Below, piece by piece: positions 1 through 10,000 of a stretch of DNA of 22,921 bases. The stretch covers positions 1 through 22,921 of the forward strand of contig JAUCNG010055555.1 in NCBI GenBank assembly GCA_032353305.1, in the 5' to 3' direction. Source of the stretch: Cephalothrix spiralis (lineage: Eukaryota > Nemertea > Palaeonemertea > Archinemertea > Cephalotrichidae). The position numbers and the translations under genes are program-made. How positions within the stretch are numbered: the stretch's first letter is position 1; each line of letters starts with the position of its first letter. The notes under the pieces are model-generated. The model saw only the letters and a list, made by a program, of their open reading frames with translations. It was not told where the DNA came from and searched no databases.

Positions 1-717
1 TACAATTTTGAATTTTCAGTCACACATCACAGGATTTGATCAAATTTTGTTTAATCGGGACGAGGTCGGCAGCTAAATATCGGGTAGTGTGGAGCCCTTA
101 GGGGCGCTACTAATTATACAGATTTTGTATTGACTGCGAATTAACATTATATAGCATTTCCAATAAATAGGCCCATTTGGGGTAAGAGCGCCCAAGGGGT
201 GCGCCCCTTCATCAAAAGTAAAAATATCAATATAGGCTACAAATTCATTTTAGGTGTAAACAAAGGTGTAAACTTAAAGAAAAAATGAGACAAACATCAT
301 TCAAAATAAGGTTTTTTTCAGGATTATAACAAAATCGCCGCTTTGCTATATTGAATTTCTCTAATGCTCGGGCTTACCAGCGGGTCAACTTTTCAAGACC
401 GAGCCACGAGGTCGGTTTTGCTAGGTAAAAAATGGCGGCGGTAATCACAAATTAACATTTGGACGAGCTTGGACAATATTTTTGGAGAAATAATTTTTGT
501 AATTGTCATGTTATGTATTTTTGGAAATCGTATCGTAAATACAAAATCATACAATAACAAATATTCAAAAATAATTATATATTGGCTTTGATTTTTTAGC
601 CGCCAGTTTTTACTCGGGTAAGCAGGGGTAAGCGTTCTTTTATTACCTTTAGGCCTGATCGGGTCTCACCCGGCCTTACTCGGGTAAGTCTGGGCCAGTA
701 AAAACGAACGCGCTAAA

Positions 718-729
718 GGGGGGGGGGGG
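718..729 (+). repeat. Homopolymer G run
   Basis: Twelve consecutive G bases interrupt otherwise AT-rich sequence. Such runs are prone to length polymorphism and sequencing error, so the exact length is uncertain. Confidence 0.9.
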
Positions 730-795
730 TGAATATTCAGCTGGGATTGAGTTCGGGAAACGGAAACGAGATTTGAATAAAATGTCGGGCCTATC

Positions 796-824
796 AAAAG
801 CTCATGACTAAGTCATGAGCTTTT
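796..824. repeat. Perfect 29-bp palindrome or hairpin
   Basis: The arms aaaagctcatgact and agtcatgagctttt are exact reverse complements of 14 bp separated by one base. Nothing around it suggests a gene or terminator. It may be the core of a small inverted-repeat element or a protein-binding palindrome. Confidence 0.85.
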
Positions 825-1303
825 ACGCCTATGCATAACGGTGTCGGGAAACGGCATATTGTCCCCAAGGACCGTTTCGACTCAATCTGAGTCCGGTTCT
901 GCAAGCGATATTTAAAATATCTATCGAGGCAGTAGCCAGCCAGCCAAGTAAAAATGTAATGTTTTTATTAGAGTACGATTGTATCTGCTTGTACTTATTA
1001 GCTGTATGGATGTATACATCATTTTGATTTCATGATCATGAATCAGCTACACAGTGGTAGATGGAACATTTTAACGCAGATTAACACAGAATCTACCGTC
1101 CCATATTTGTAAATAAAAATTTAATGACGCAGCAAATTATCTTATCATCGGACATTGTTAAGGCACGGTGTCCCTAAACGTGTATTAATTGTTTCATTTT
1201 GGGGCACAGCAATAATTTTTTGGGAAATGATAGCTGATAACTAACTCTTTCCTGATATGGCTTTAAAAATAGCTTATAACTGGCCAATTTTTGAGATATG
1301 CGC

Positions 1304-1524
1304 ATGCGCAAAAATAAAATCTGTTAATTAGGGGCATATGCCTCTATCTGTCCGTATTACAAATGTATGACCTAAAACTAGCCGTTTTCGGGATATCAGC
1401 AATTTAAATATGTTGCTTATATCTCGAAAACGGCTAGTTTTAGGTCATACATTTGTATTACGGACAGATAGAAACATACCCCTAATTAACAAATTGAGAT
1501 ACAAAGATTTTATTTTTTGCGCAT
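1304..1524. repeat. Foldback inverted repeat (MITE-like)
   Basis: The segment 1322-1396 is a near-perfect reverse complement of 1419-1491, with a few mismatches near the outer ends, and the two meet around a short AT-rich centre. The complementarity resumes outside these arms: 1304-1321 pairs with 1506-1524 with a one-base indel, after an unpaired insertion of about 14 bp on the right side. The whole structure could fold into a long hairpin. There is no coding capacity. I found no clear target-site duplication, so a non-autonomous transposable element is likely but not proven. Confidence 0.75.
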
Positions 1525-1574
1525 AAAAAAATTTACAACACCAGGATGAAAAAATTTACAAAGCGACTTTTGGT
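1501..1574 (+). repeat. 74-bp direct repeat, copy 1
   Basis: It starts acaaagattttatttt and ends gcgacttttggt. It is identical over all 74 bases to the copy at 1691-1764. Its first part overlaps the right outer arm of the foldback repeat. Confidence 0.9.
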
Positions 1575-1690
1575 ACCCAACACCCCCCCCTAAAAATGAC
1601 CACTTTGTAAAATTTTTGCCTCGAAATTTTTGCCACCCAACCATTTTGCAACTCTTTGCCACTTTTGTAAAAAAATCTTCTCATATTTTT

Positions 1691-1764
1691 ACAAAGATTT
1701 TATTTTTTGCGCATAAAAAAATTTACAACACCAGGATGAAAAAATTTACAAAGCGACTTTTGGT
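1691..1764 (+). repeat. 74-bp direct repeat, copy 2
   Basis: This is an exact copy of 1501-1574, displaced by 190 bp. The spacer between the copies is built from related words such as ttttgtaaa and tttttgcc. Perfect identity in otherwise diverged non-coding DNA points to recent duplication or gene conversion. Confidence 0.9.
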
Positions 1765-1933
1765 GTCAAAATTGACACTTTTGTAAATTTGTGCTTCGAT
1801 TTTTTTCAAAATCCAGCCATTTTCAATTTTTTTCTTCAATTTATTTTGTGCAAAAATAAAAATAAATATTGATCTCATTATCCAAACTAGGTTCAATATT
1901 TTTTGTAGAAATTAAGGTTCATTGTCCAAGAAA

Positions 1934-2357
1934 TTCAAATTGCTTGAGATGTATCTTATTTGGCTGAATTGCGGCCAAGGGTAAGGGGGAGGTGTCATAA
2001 AGGTATATATACACATGTAGTCATAAATATGTAATAGAGATTGGAGTTCGGTTACAACCGAAAAGTAGTAAAAGGCAAAAATGCTAAAGATGTGGACATT
2101 TTTTACATTTCATAACTTTTGGCACCCACCAAGAGTTCAAATAGCTTGAGATGATCTGAGATGTATCTTTAATTGCGGCCAAGAGTTAGGGGAGGGGTCA
2201 TACGGTATTTATCATCATAAATAGGTGGTATACTATGTAATCAATTGATAGAAATAGAGATTGGAGTTCTGTTTACAAGCGAAAAGTAGCAAAAGGCAAA
2301 AATTTACAAAAATACTAAAAATGTGGATTTTTTTTACATTTCATCACTTTTGACACT
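1934..2357 (+). repeat. Diverged tandem duplication, period about 200 bp
   Basis: Copy 1 (about 1934-2122) and copy 2 (about 2136-2357) share ordered blocks: ttcaaat-gcttgagat, gatgtatctt, attgcggccaag, tcataaat, agagattggagttc, aaaaggcaaaaat, atgtgga-tttttacatttcat, and cacttttgacac or its variant. Indels separate the blocks. The copies are much older than the 74-bp repeat. No open frame is conserved, so this is a non-coding repeat, possibly the same family as the 1500-1830 segment. Confidence 0.7.
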
Positions 2358-2700
2358 ATGATGGGTATCGGTAAATTTTTGCCTGACCCGCCCCTGTATA
2401 TTGTGTACATAATGGTCAGGTTTCGCTGATAACCATCGGGATATCAGAGTTTGTTCATATAATATAACGCACGTTCTTTGACGGTGACAGACTGCAATTA
2501 TGAACACAAGGTGCCTTTGGCAAGGGTTTTTAATTTCAGTTTAAAAAAATTAATTTTTCAATGCTTATATCAAAAATGTTATAAATTCGCGGTACTTTTT
2601 ATACAATTGTTAAAACTTTATAACATAAATTGTTTGAGGCAAATTTAAAACATGCTTTTTTCGCTCTCGGAAAAGCCTAAGATTGTGTCATTTAATTTTT

Positions 2701-2725
2701 GTTATTACAGGTTCCTTAATTTAAG
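2701..2725 (+). promoter_or_regulatory. 5'-UTR splice acceptor and start context of the giant gene
   Basis: The acceptor gttattacag ends at 2710, so the exon probably begins at 2711 with a 15-base leader. An in-frame TAA at 2717-2719 closes the reading frame upstream, which makes the ATG at 2726 the first possible start. Its context is strong for animals, with A at -3 and G at +4. Confidence 0.7.
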
Positions 2726-4090
2726 ATGGATTTAGAGATACAGATCGACAGACAGAGGGCTGCAGCAATCAACCTGAGGTCATGTGGAGTGGTAATAGAA
2801 GAAATTTTATCGATTCCACATGATCTAGACCTAGAAGGGAACTACAAGGAATGTGCAGTCATCACAGTATTTGACCAAGTTAGCATTGGATTTGAAAGGT
2901 ATATCTTAGGAATACCTCAAAATTTCCATTTCGTTAGCAGTGTTCCAAATGGAAACGTATCAAAAGTAGCTGTATTAATTAAGAGAGATGAATCGTACAT
3001 AATTACCATTTACAATTCATCCAGTGCAACACCTTGGTCACCTGAGTCAGCATATGAGGTACCAGGTACTCCAAAGTATCTTTCATGGGTCAATCTGAAG
3101 ACTCTAGCGATTGTTTCTAGTGTTGGACTGATACATTGGGTAGCCTCAACTAATGAGCACGTTGTACAAGGTCCCGATTATGAACACGATTTCCTGATAA
3201 AATTCGAAGATGACAAATTCACAGATGTTATATCATATATCGTATCCGACGATCTTAAAAATGGAATTCTATGTGTGAGAGATCAAGATAATGGAATTTC
3301 GATGTTTCTACTAAAACTGATGAATAAAGAAATTTCTCGACTCAACTACATCAGAGGTTGTGTATTTATCACTGGCGAAAGTGGTGATGTGGCATTGATT
3401 GGTGTCTGTTGTCATGGTGATGAAGCGATGAATATATTTGCAACAGAAATTCCCCAAGAAGACTCTACCAAAGACCATATTGACCTGTGTTGTAAAGGAC
3501 ATGTTCATTCAATTCATGACGTTTTTCCTGTTACAGGAAAAACAATGCAAGAGCCTGTTCATGTTCAAATTTCAGGAAAATCAAACAATTTGTATATTGC
3601 AATAAGTAACAATTTTGCAGTATACACTTTGCCGTTCCATGGAGGAAGTGTCAAATGCGAGACTACTAAATACACAACAAATCCAATATCAGGAATTTCT
3701 GTACATCCCACACTTGGTACACTAACGTTTGTTACTTCTACTAAGCAAGTCTTCACCGTGACACACCAGAATGGGACTGCATTACTTTCCCACATTGGGT
3801 CTTCTGATGATGACCTTTCAATTACAAGATATATACCATACTTGAAGAACTTAAACATAAGCAAAACAATATCTTCAGAAACCTTCTTCAGTCACACAAA
3901 TTTATCCCGATCGATTCGTATAGATGATGAAAGGTTATCGACAAGGTATATCACAAAGGAACTTTTCCTCAATATGGATGATTGCAGAACATTATTTTCG
4001 AAGAGTTTATTTAAAGAAAGTGGTCTGATGGTACCAATCCAAGACATTACTGGTGATTGTGAACTTAAGAATCATGTCCCTCGGCATAAA
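2726..4090 (+). other. N-terminal beta-propeller-like (WD40-type) region, residues 1-455
   Basis: This part consists of repeated short hydrophobic strand pairs with polar turns, for example around residues 80-100, 115-140, 270-310 and 320-350. Phrases such as VAVLIKRDESYIITIYN and GISVHPTLGTLTFVT look like WD40-type blades. I cannot count blades reliably and the GH/WD dipeptide signatures are weak. Canonical midasin is not known for an N-terminal propeller. This may be a cargo- or partner-binding domain, by analogy only. Confidence 0.5.
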
Positions 4091-7000
4091 GAGTTAGTTT
4101 CTACACCAAACACGAAAAAGAACATCCGGCAGATCATTATGGCATATATCCAGAACTATCCTATGGTAATTGAAGGATGCACAGCTGGTGGTAAAACGGC
4201 AGCTGTAGAGCACTGTGCTGCTTTAACAAATTCACCTCTTCTTCGACTTAATCTAACACCACAAACATCAATATCAGACTTCCTAGGATGTCTTAGCTTT
4301 GGTACTACCGACATTGAGAGTGGCACGAAAACAGAACAAGTTGGCACCTCAAAGATATCAGCACAAAAAAGACGAAAAATGTTTAAAAGACAACAGACCA
4401 TCAGCCAGAAAATCAGTCTTGAATTTATTCCTGGTGTCTTCACCCGTGCTGTCAGAGATGGATACTGGTTACTTCTAGATGAAGCTAATCTCGCCTCCGA
4501 TGAAATACTTCGTGCAATGGAGGACGTATTAAGTACAGGTATACTTCAGATACGAGGGAGCACCATTGCAGGTCAACAAGGAGTCACTGATGGATCCCTG
4601 CAGTTCAGAAGACATCCCAACTTCCGCCTATTTGTGGCCCAAAATCCTCCCGATGATGAAGCATATGCTGGAACACGCAATGTTTTTTCTGTTTCGTTAC
4701 TGGCTCATTTTGTTCCAATAGAATTTCCATCAATACCGCTATATCCTGATAGCCATCAAATCATTATTTCAATACTTTCAAAGAATATGAAGCAGTTGAA
4801 TCTAGCTGGTCATATTGCTTCCCGGCTCATCTCCTTGTACGAAGACACCAAAAATATACCAAGAAATAGTTGCGTTCCTTTATCTATCAGAGATATTCTT
4901 CAAGCTTGCCAAATGTTTGAAAAATGTGAAGCAAATACCATACCCATTTACCTATACATACTTTTTTCCCAGCACTTGTCAGCCAAAAATAGAAGAGATG
5001 TGAAGTCACTAGTAGGAAAATATTTTGGTCAAGTACATTTCCAAGAGCTTCATGCAACATTTGAAAAACCATATGCGCAATTAACACAATACCAAAAACT
5101 CTTCCAAATTTTTGATATGTGTTTGGCAACAAAACGGCCTGGTCTGGTTACTGGGTCTCAATTCAGTGGGAAGTCAACGGCTGTAACATGCTGGGCACGA
5201 CAGAAAAACATTCAACATAAGGTAAGTGTATTTCCTTTACATTAAAATGACTTCATGCACGCTACAGAAAAAGGACATGAAATAAAAATTTTCAAGTTAA
5301 ATATAGTTACCTTAAATCAAATAACTGATGAAGGTAAACTCGAACTACGTGTATATTGATATCATATGAAAAAAAGAAAGAAAAAAAAGGAATACACTCG
5401 CTGTTTCTACCATAGTCATGACTTCTATGAATCGTTCTTACAGGAAGGTATCGTGATGCAAGTTACGTGACCTACGTTACACTTATTTCTACCATATATT
5501 CTTAATATTGCAACGACATATAGGTTTCAACGCCACCATTGATTATCTCTGCGTATCGTATACCCTATTTGACAAACATAGGATTTGCTGCCTCCAAGCA
5601 AATAAGCCTTGCTTAAGACTAAAATCACATTTTCTTCCTTAATCTCTTAAATTACATTAGATCGTTCCCACTTCCCACGATAAAAATTGTTTGACTTAAC
5701 ATGCTTAAGGACGTCCAAAGCTTGGGACCATAAAACCAAGAATATATTTAAATGACTATACGAAATATTAACAAAATAGCATTTTCAGAATTTGTCCATT
5801 GATGTATGGCATTATTAAGATTTATATAATACAGCGTTCTAATTTTTGAGTGCAATACAATGCAGTTACTTTACGAGGCGCGCAGTGCAGAGGAAAAAAA
5901 CCTGCTTGTATTGCACGAAGAAATGTACAATAATTGTTTTATTAAACAATATCACTGGTTTTATAGCTCTTTCCTACTTTTTTTAACATAAATGTTAATA
6001 TTTGATCGTATTTGTTTAATAATATCTAATATTTTCCAACAGAACTTTCGAACTTATAACACATATACAGTATAGTATAAAATATTAATAAAGTTCTGTC
6101 AGTTTGTTTCATTATTTAAAAATGTCATTAAAGCTGTTTCAAATTCCGAAAACCTGGATCAAACTATTTAGTTCGCTTTTCGAAAACTAAAGTCTTTTTT
6201 CTCCCAACTTTCAAGTCACTGTCATATAAAATATCTGTTAAGTTTAGAGTTGACATGTCCCTGCCAGAATAATGCAGAATATATTTGATTCTGGAAAAAA
6301 CGATGGCAGCAACTTATGTTCATAAAACTTATGAAACATAATTTTTTTTAACGGAAATGGCGTATTGCGTATTGGAAATGAGATACAGGTCATATTATGT
6401 GACATATATATGTATTTTGTTTCAGATTTACTATGTTACAGCAGAAACAACAACTGAGGACCTATTCGGTCGCATCTTACCCGACACCTCTGGTCGCTCT
6501 CCATTTCGATGGAGAGACGGCCCTGTTACAAAAGCTATGAGGACAGGACAATGTTTGGTTCTTTGTGGTATTAATCAGCCAGATGATGCAGTTCTTGAAT
6601 CTTTAAATGCTGTTCTGGAATGTGGCAAAGATCGTCAGCTTTATGTTGCTAGCAATAAACTTGTCAAGGTTCATGAGGACTTCCTCGTCATTGCTACATA
6701 CACAAAGGTGAAACAGAGCGACAGTGTTAAATTGAGCCCAGCTCTTCTTAGTCGTTTTCTCTGCATGAATATGTCAGAGAAAATTAGTGACAGTGACATT
6801 AAAGACACTTGTTCGTCATACTTGTCAAATCAAGAAATAATAAATATTTTGTACAACAAAATCAATAAAATAAAAAGGCCTCTCTTACTTGGTGAACTCT
6901 GCCTCCTTCTTCGAATTTCAGAAGAATTACACAAGATAACCCCAGACAGAATGCATTATCCACAGCATATTGAAACACTCACAGAATTGCTACTTGATTC

Positions 7001-10000
7001 AGTAGGCTCAAAAATTGGTTCGAATAGAGACTGGAATCTGCCATTTATTCCTGATAAAGACTGGTTCATCGATAGAGGATATTTTCTCAGCAGATCCCGC
7101 CATTTCCTTGCCACGATCATTGGAATAAGTATCCGGTTAAGAGTACCACTTCTACTACAAGGGCCGGCTGGAGTTGGAAAGACTTCACTTGTAAAGCTAG
7201 TTGGGATCAATCTTGACAGAGATACAATTGTTTTCAGTTGCAATAAAGAAACAACTGTGAATGATCTAATGGGGTGCTTTCTTCCTGCGGAACAGACGGC
7301 TGAATTTAAAGAAGGACCTTTATGTAGGGCAATTTCACGAGGATACATTTTTGTTGCCGACGAATTAAATCTTACCTCTTCCGAAGTTGTTGCATTTCTG
7401 ACACCACTACTTACCTATCCAAGGCGATACATGAATCCAATTACAGGATCCACTATGAATGTTCATGACAAGTTTACATTTATTGCTACTCAAAATCCAC
7501 CAGAATATGCAGGACGAAATATACTTCCATTGTCAGTGGAAGCCAGATTAATCAAGCTCCAAGTACCTGACTACGATGCTAATGAAGTCACAAATATAAT
7601 ACATACTAAAATTAAATCATTTGAAGAGTTGAGAAGTGAAAAACCAAAAGAGATCCTGGACGTTGAGGAAAGATTAGGTTACGTCTCTGATAGAGTTAAG
7701 AACATTTGCAAAGGAAGTAATCACCAAATATCACTGCGACATTACTTAAAATTGACACGGCGGCTTGTTATTCTTGGAGATCTTTATCAGACTGATTGGA
7801 AAAAAAGAATTGATATCCATATTTCAGCGTTATTGGAAACAGAAAACAAAGAACTTGTTTGTTCTATAGAAAAGAAGGATAGCAAATGGATTTTTAGTAT
7901 AAGTGAAGAAGGTGAACATAGAGTATCTATTGCCTCAGAATGGCTTTCGAAGAACAATTCAGAACTTCCAGAAATCATGTTTAGCGGAGAAAGCATTCTT
8001 TTGTGTAAATTAGCTCTTGCACTGTACTGTAAGGAACCAGTTGTTCTAGAAGGACCAACTTGCTACAAAACAACGACGGTGTATCATTTCATTGACTTGG
8101 TTGATTTACAAATAAATGATACAAATTCTTTAAACATCATGTATCTGTCAAATCTTACAGCAGCTACAGATATACTAGGCAGTATTGAACCACACTCACC
8201 AGATTCGTACATCACAAGCTTTGCGTACAATTATGCGCTACAGTTACAGTACCAACAGCCAGAAATACCCCTACCAAAAAGTAGGTTACGAAGCGATATT
8301 GTTTTGTTTTACGAGAATTTCTGGTCTACTGCCAAAGATAAACTGATAAATGAAATTCAGAAGAAAGACGAGGTTGTTGCAAAAATTATGGCAGCGTGTA
8401 AAAATGACGAATTTCTCTCAACATATTCAGAAAAAGTAAAAGATATGTTCAGTGACAAGGGAAGCATTGCAGCTAATGTAAGATCGAATAGCTTATTTGC
8501 TCAAGAAATTCTTAAAGATTTAAAAACAAAGCTTTCAAGAGGACAAGGTTTTCCCTTTTGTGAAAGAGGCATTATGCCTCAGGTCCGTTTTGGAGGGATT
8601 GTACTTATGGAAGACATTGATATGCCTGATCAAGCTGTGGTTGAACTTATGAATACGATAACTGATCTCGATGCTGAAATCAACCATCCTCAGCTAATTG
8701 ATCTTCCGGTTGAAATTCATCCATGTTCGAAAATTATAGCAACAATACACAAGCCATCTCTTCGAACAATATCTCCGGCGCTACGATCTCGATACACATT
8801 TATATCAGCAGCATGTCCAGAAGTTGACAACTTAGAGATGAAAAACTTCATGAACAGATATATAAAGTCTGGCAGTAATGCTGTTGTAAATTACCTCTTT
8901 GATTTCCTTGGTTTATACAAGAAACATTTTGCTTCATCATTCAGACAACTCACCGTGGCGGACCTCATAAACTGGACAAAATTTGCTCATGTTGAAGTTT
9001 GTTGTATCGATGATTGCAGAGAGCCTCTACGCTATGTTTGGGCAACACAGATGGTTTTCTTGGACAAAATTCAAAGTGCAAATATGCCTGCTGAATTCCT
9101 GAGAGATTTGTCAAATCTAGAGTTTGAAAAGATTTGTAAGAAACGAGGTTTCAGCATTCACAAAATTGAAGACAACAAAGGAATTGTCTTTATCATCGAC
9201 CAAAGAACCCAGAAAACAAGTCTGAAAAATACTGGGTTAATTGTAAATGGTTCTCCTGATGTATTGAAAAAAGAAATGGTATTGACACCTAATACGATCA
9301 GAAATGTTATTCGACTTTTATTAGCTGATCTTACCTCAAATGTAATATGCCTTGAAGGTCCACCTGGCTCAGGGAAAAGCAAAATATGTGAAGTGTTTGC
9401 CAAAATGACAAGAAAAGAATTTCTCCGAATTTCTTGCTCAGGTAGTATGACTTCAGATGATCTGTTTGGATCATTTACTCCCTGCGTCGATGATAATGTA
9501 ATGATATTTCGGTTTGAGGAGGGTGTTTTAGCAAAAGCAATGGAGATGCCAAATGGATGTCTTGTACTTTTTGATGAAATAAATTTAGCATCAAGTGAAG
9601 TCCTTAGTACTCTAATTGGAATTCTTAAACATCCAAAGGATAAACCCTTTTATATCCAAGGAAAAGGCTATAATTTGTCAAAAGTACAGTTCGTCTGTGC
9701 AATGAATCCTCCTGGTGTAGGAGGTGGAAGACAAGATTTACCACAGTCATTGACAAGTCTTCTCACTTTAGTCCAAGCCTACCAAATTCCCGATGAGGAG
9801 ATTATGTTGATAATAAAGACAAAGTACAGTGTATATTTCAAAAGTGAAGATACTGTTTCTAAAATCATACATGTTCACTTTGAGATGTTAAAAGAGATGG
9901 AAAAAGATCCAAGGTTCGAAAATCAGAAGAATATATCATACAATTTACGAGACATTCAAAAAGTTGCTGCCATTTACAAGAAGTTTCCACAAGCAAACGA

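Larger units (their letters stand above)
1..2710. other. Non-coding, repeat-rich upstream region (probable 5' flank and 5'-UTR intron)
   Basis: I see no convincing protein-coding exon here on either strand. The stretch is AT-rich with homopolymer tracts and several repeat structures annotated separately. Its last bases, ending in ttattacag at 2710, look like a splice acceptor with a short pyrimidine-biased tract. At least the 3' part is therefore likely to be an intron separating an unseen 5'-UTR exon from the first coding exon. I could not locate a transcription start. No tRNA or rRNA pattern was recognised. Confidence 0.6.

Noticed and set aside
1-2700. Transposase, reverse transcriptase or viral remnant
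   Set aside because: I found no open frame or motif of such a protein on either strand. Only non-coding repeats are visible.
4512-4531. Transmembrane helix in the giant protein (residue numbers given here, DNA 17463-17522)
   Set aside because: The hydrophobic run contains an Arg and is flanked by amphipathic helices, so a surface or packing helix is more likely than a membrane span.
6357-6425. ATG at 6357 as the start of a separate giant gene
   Set aside because: The 23 codons before 6426 lie ahead of a good splice acceptor, the frame joins exon 1 exactly in phase 0, and AAA2 would otherwise lack its P-loop.
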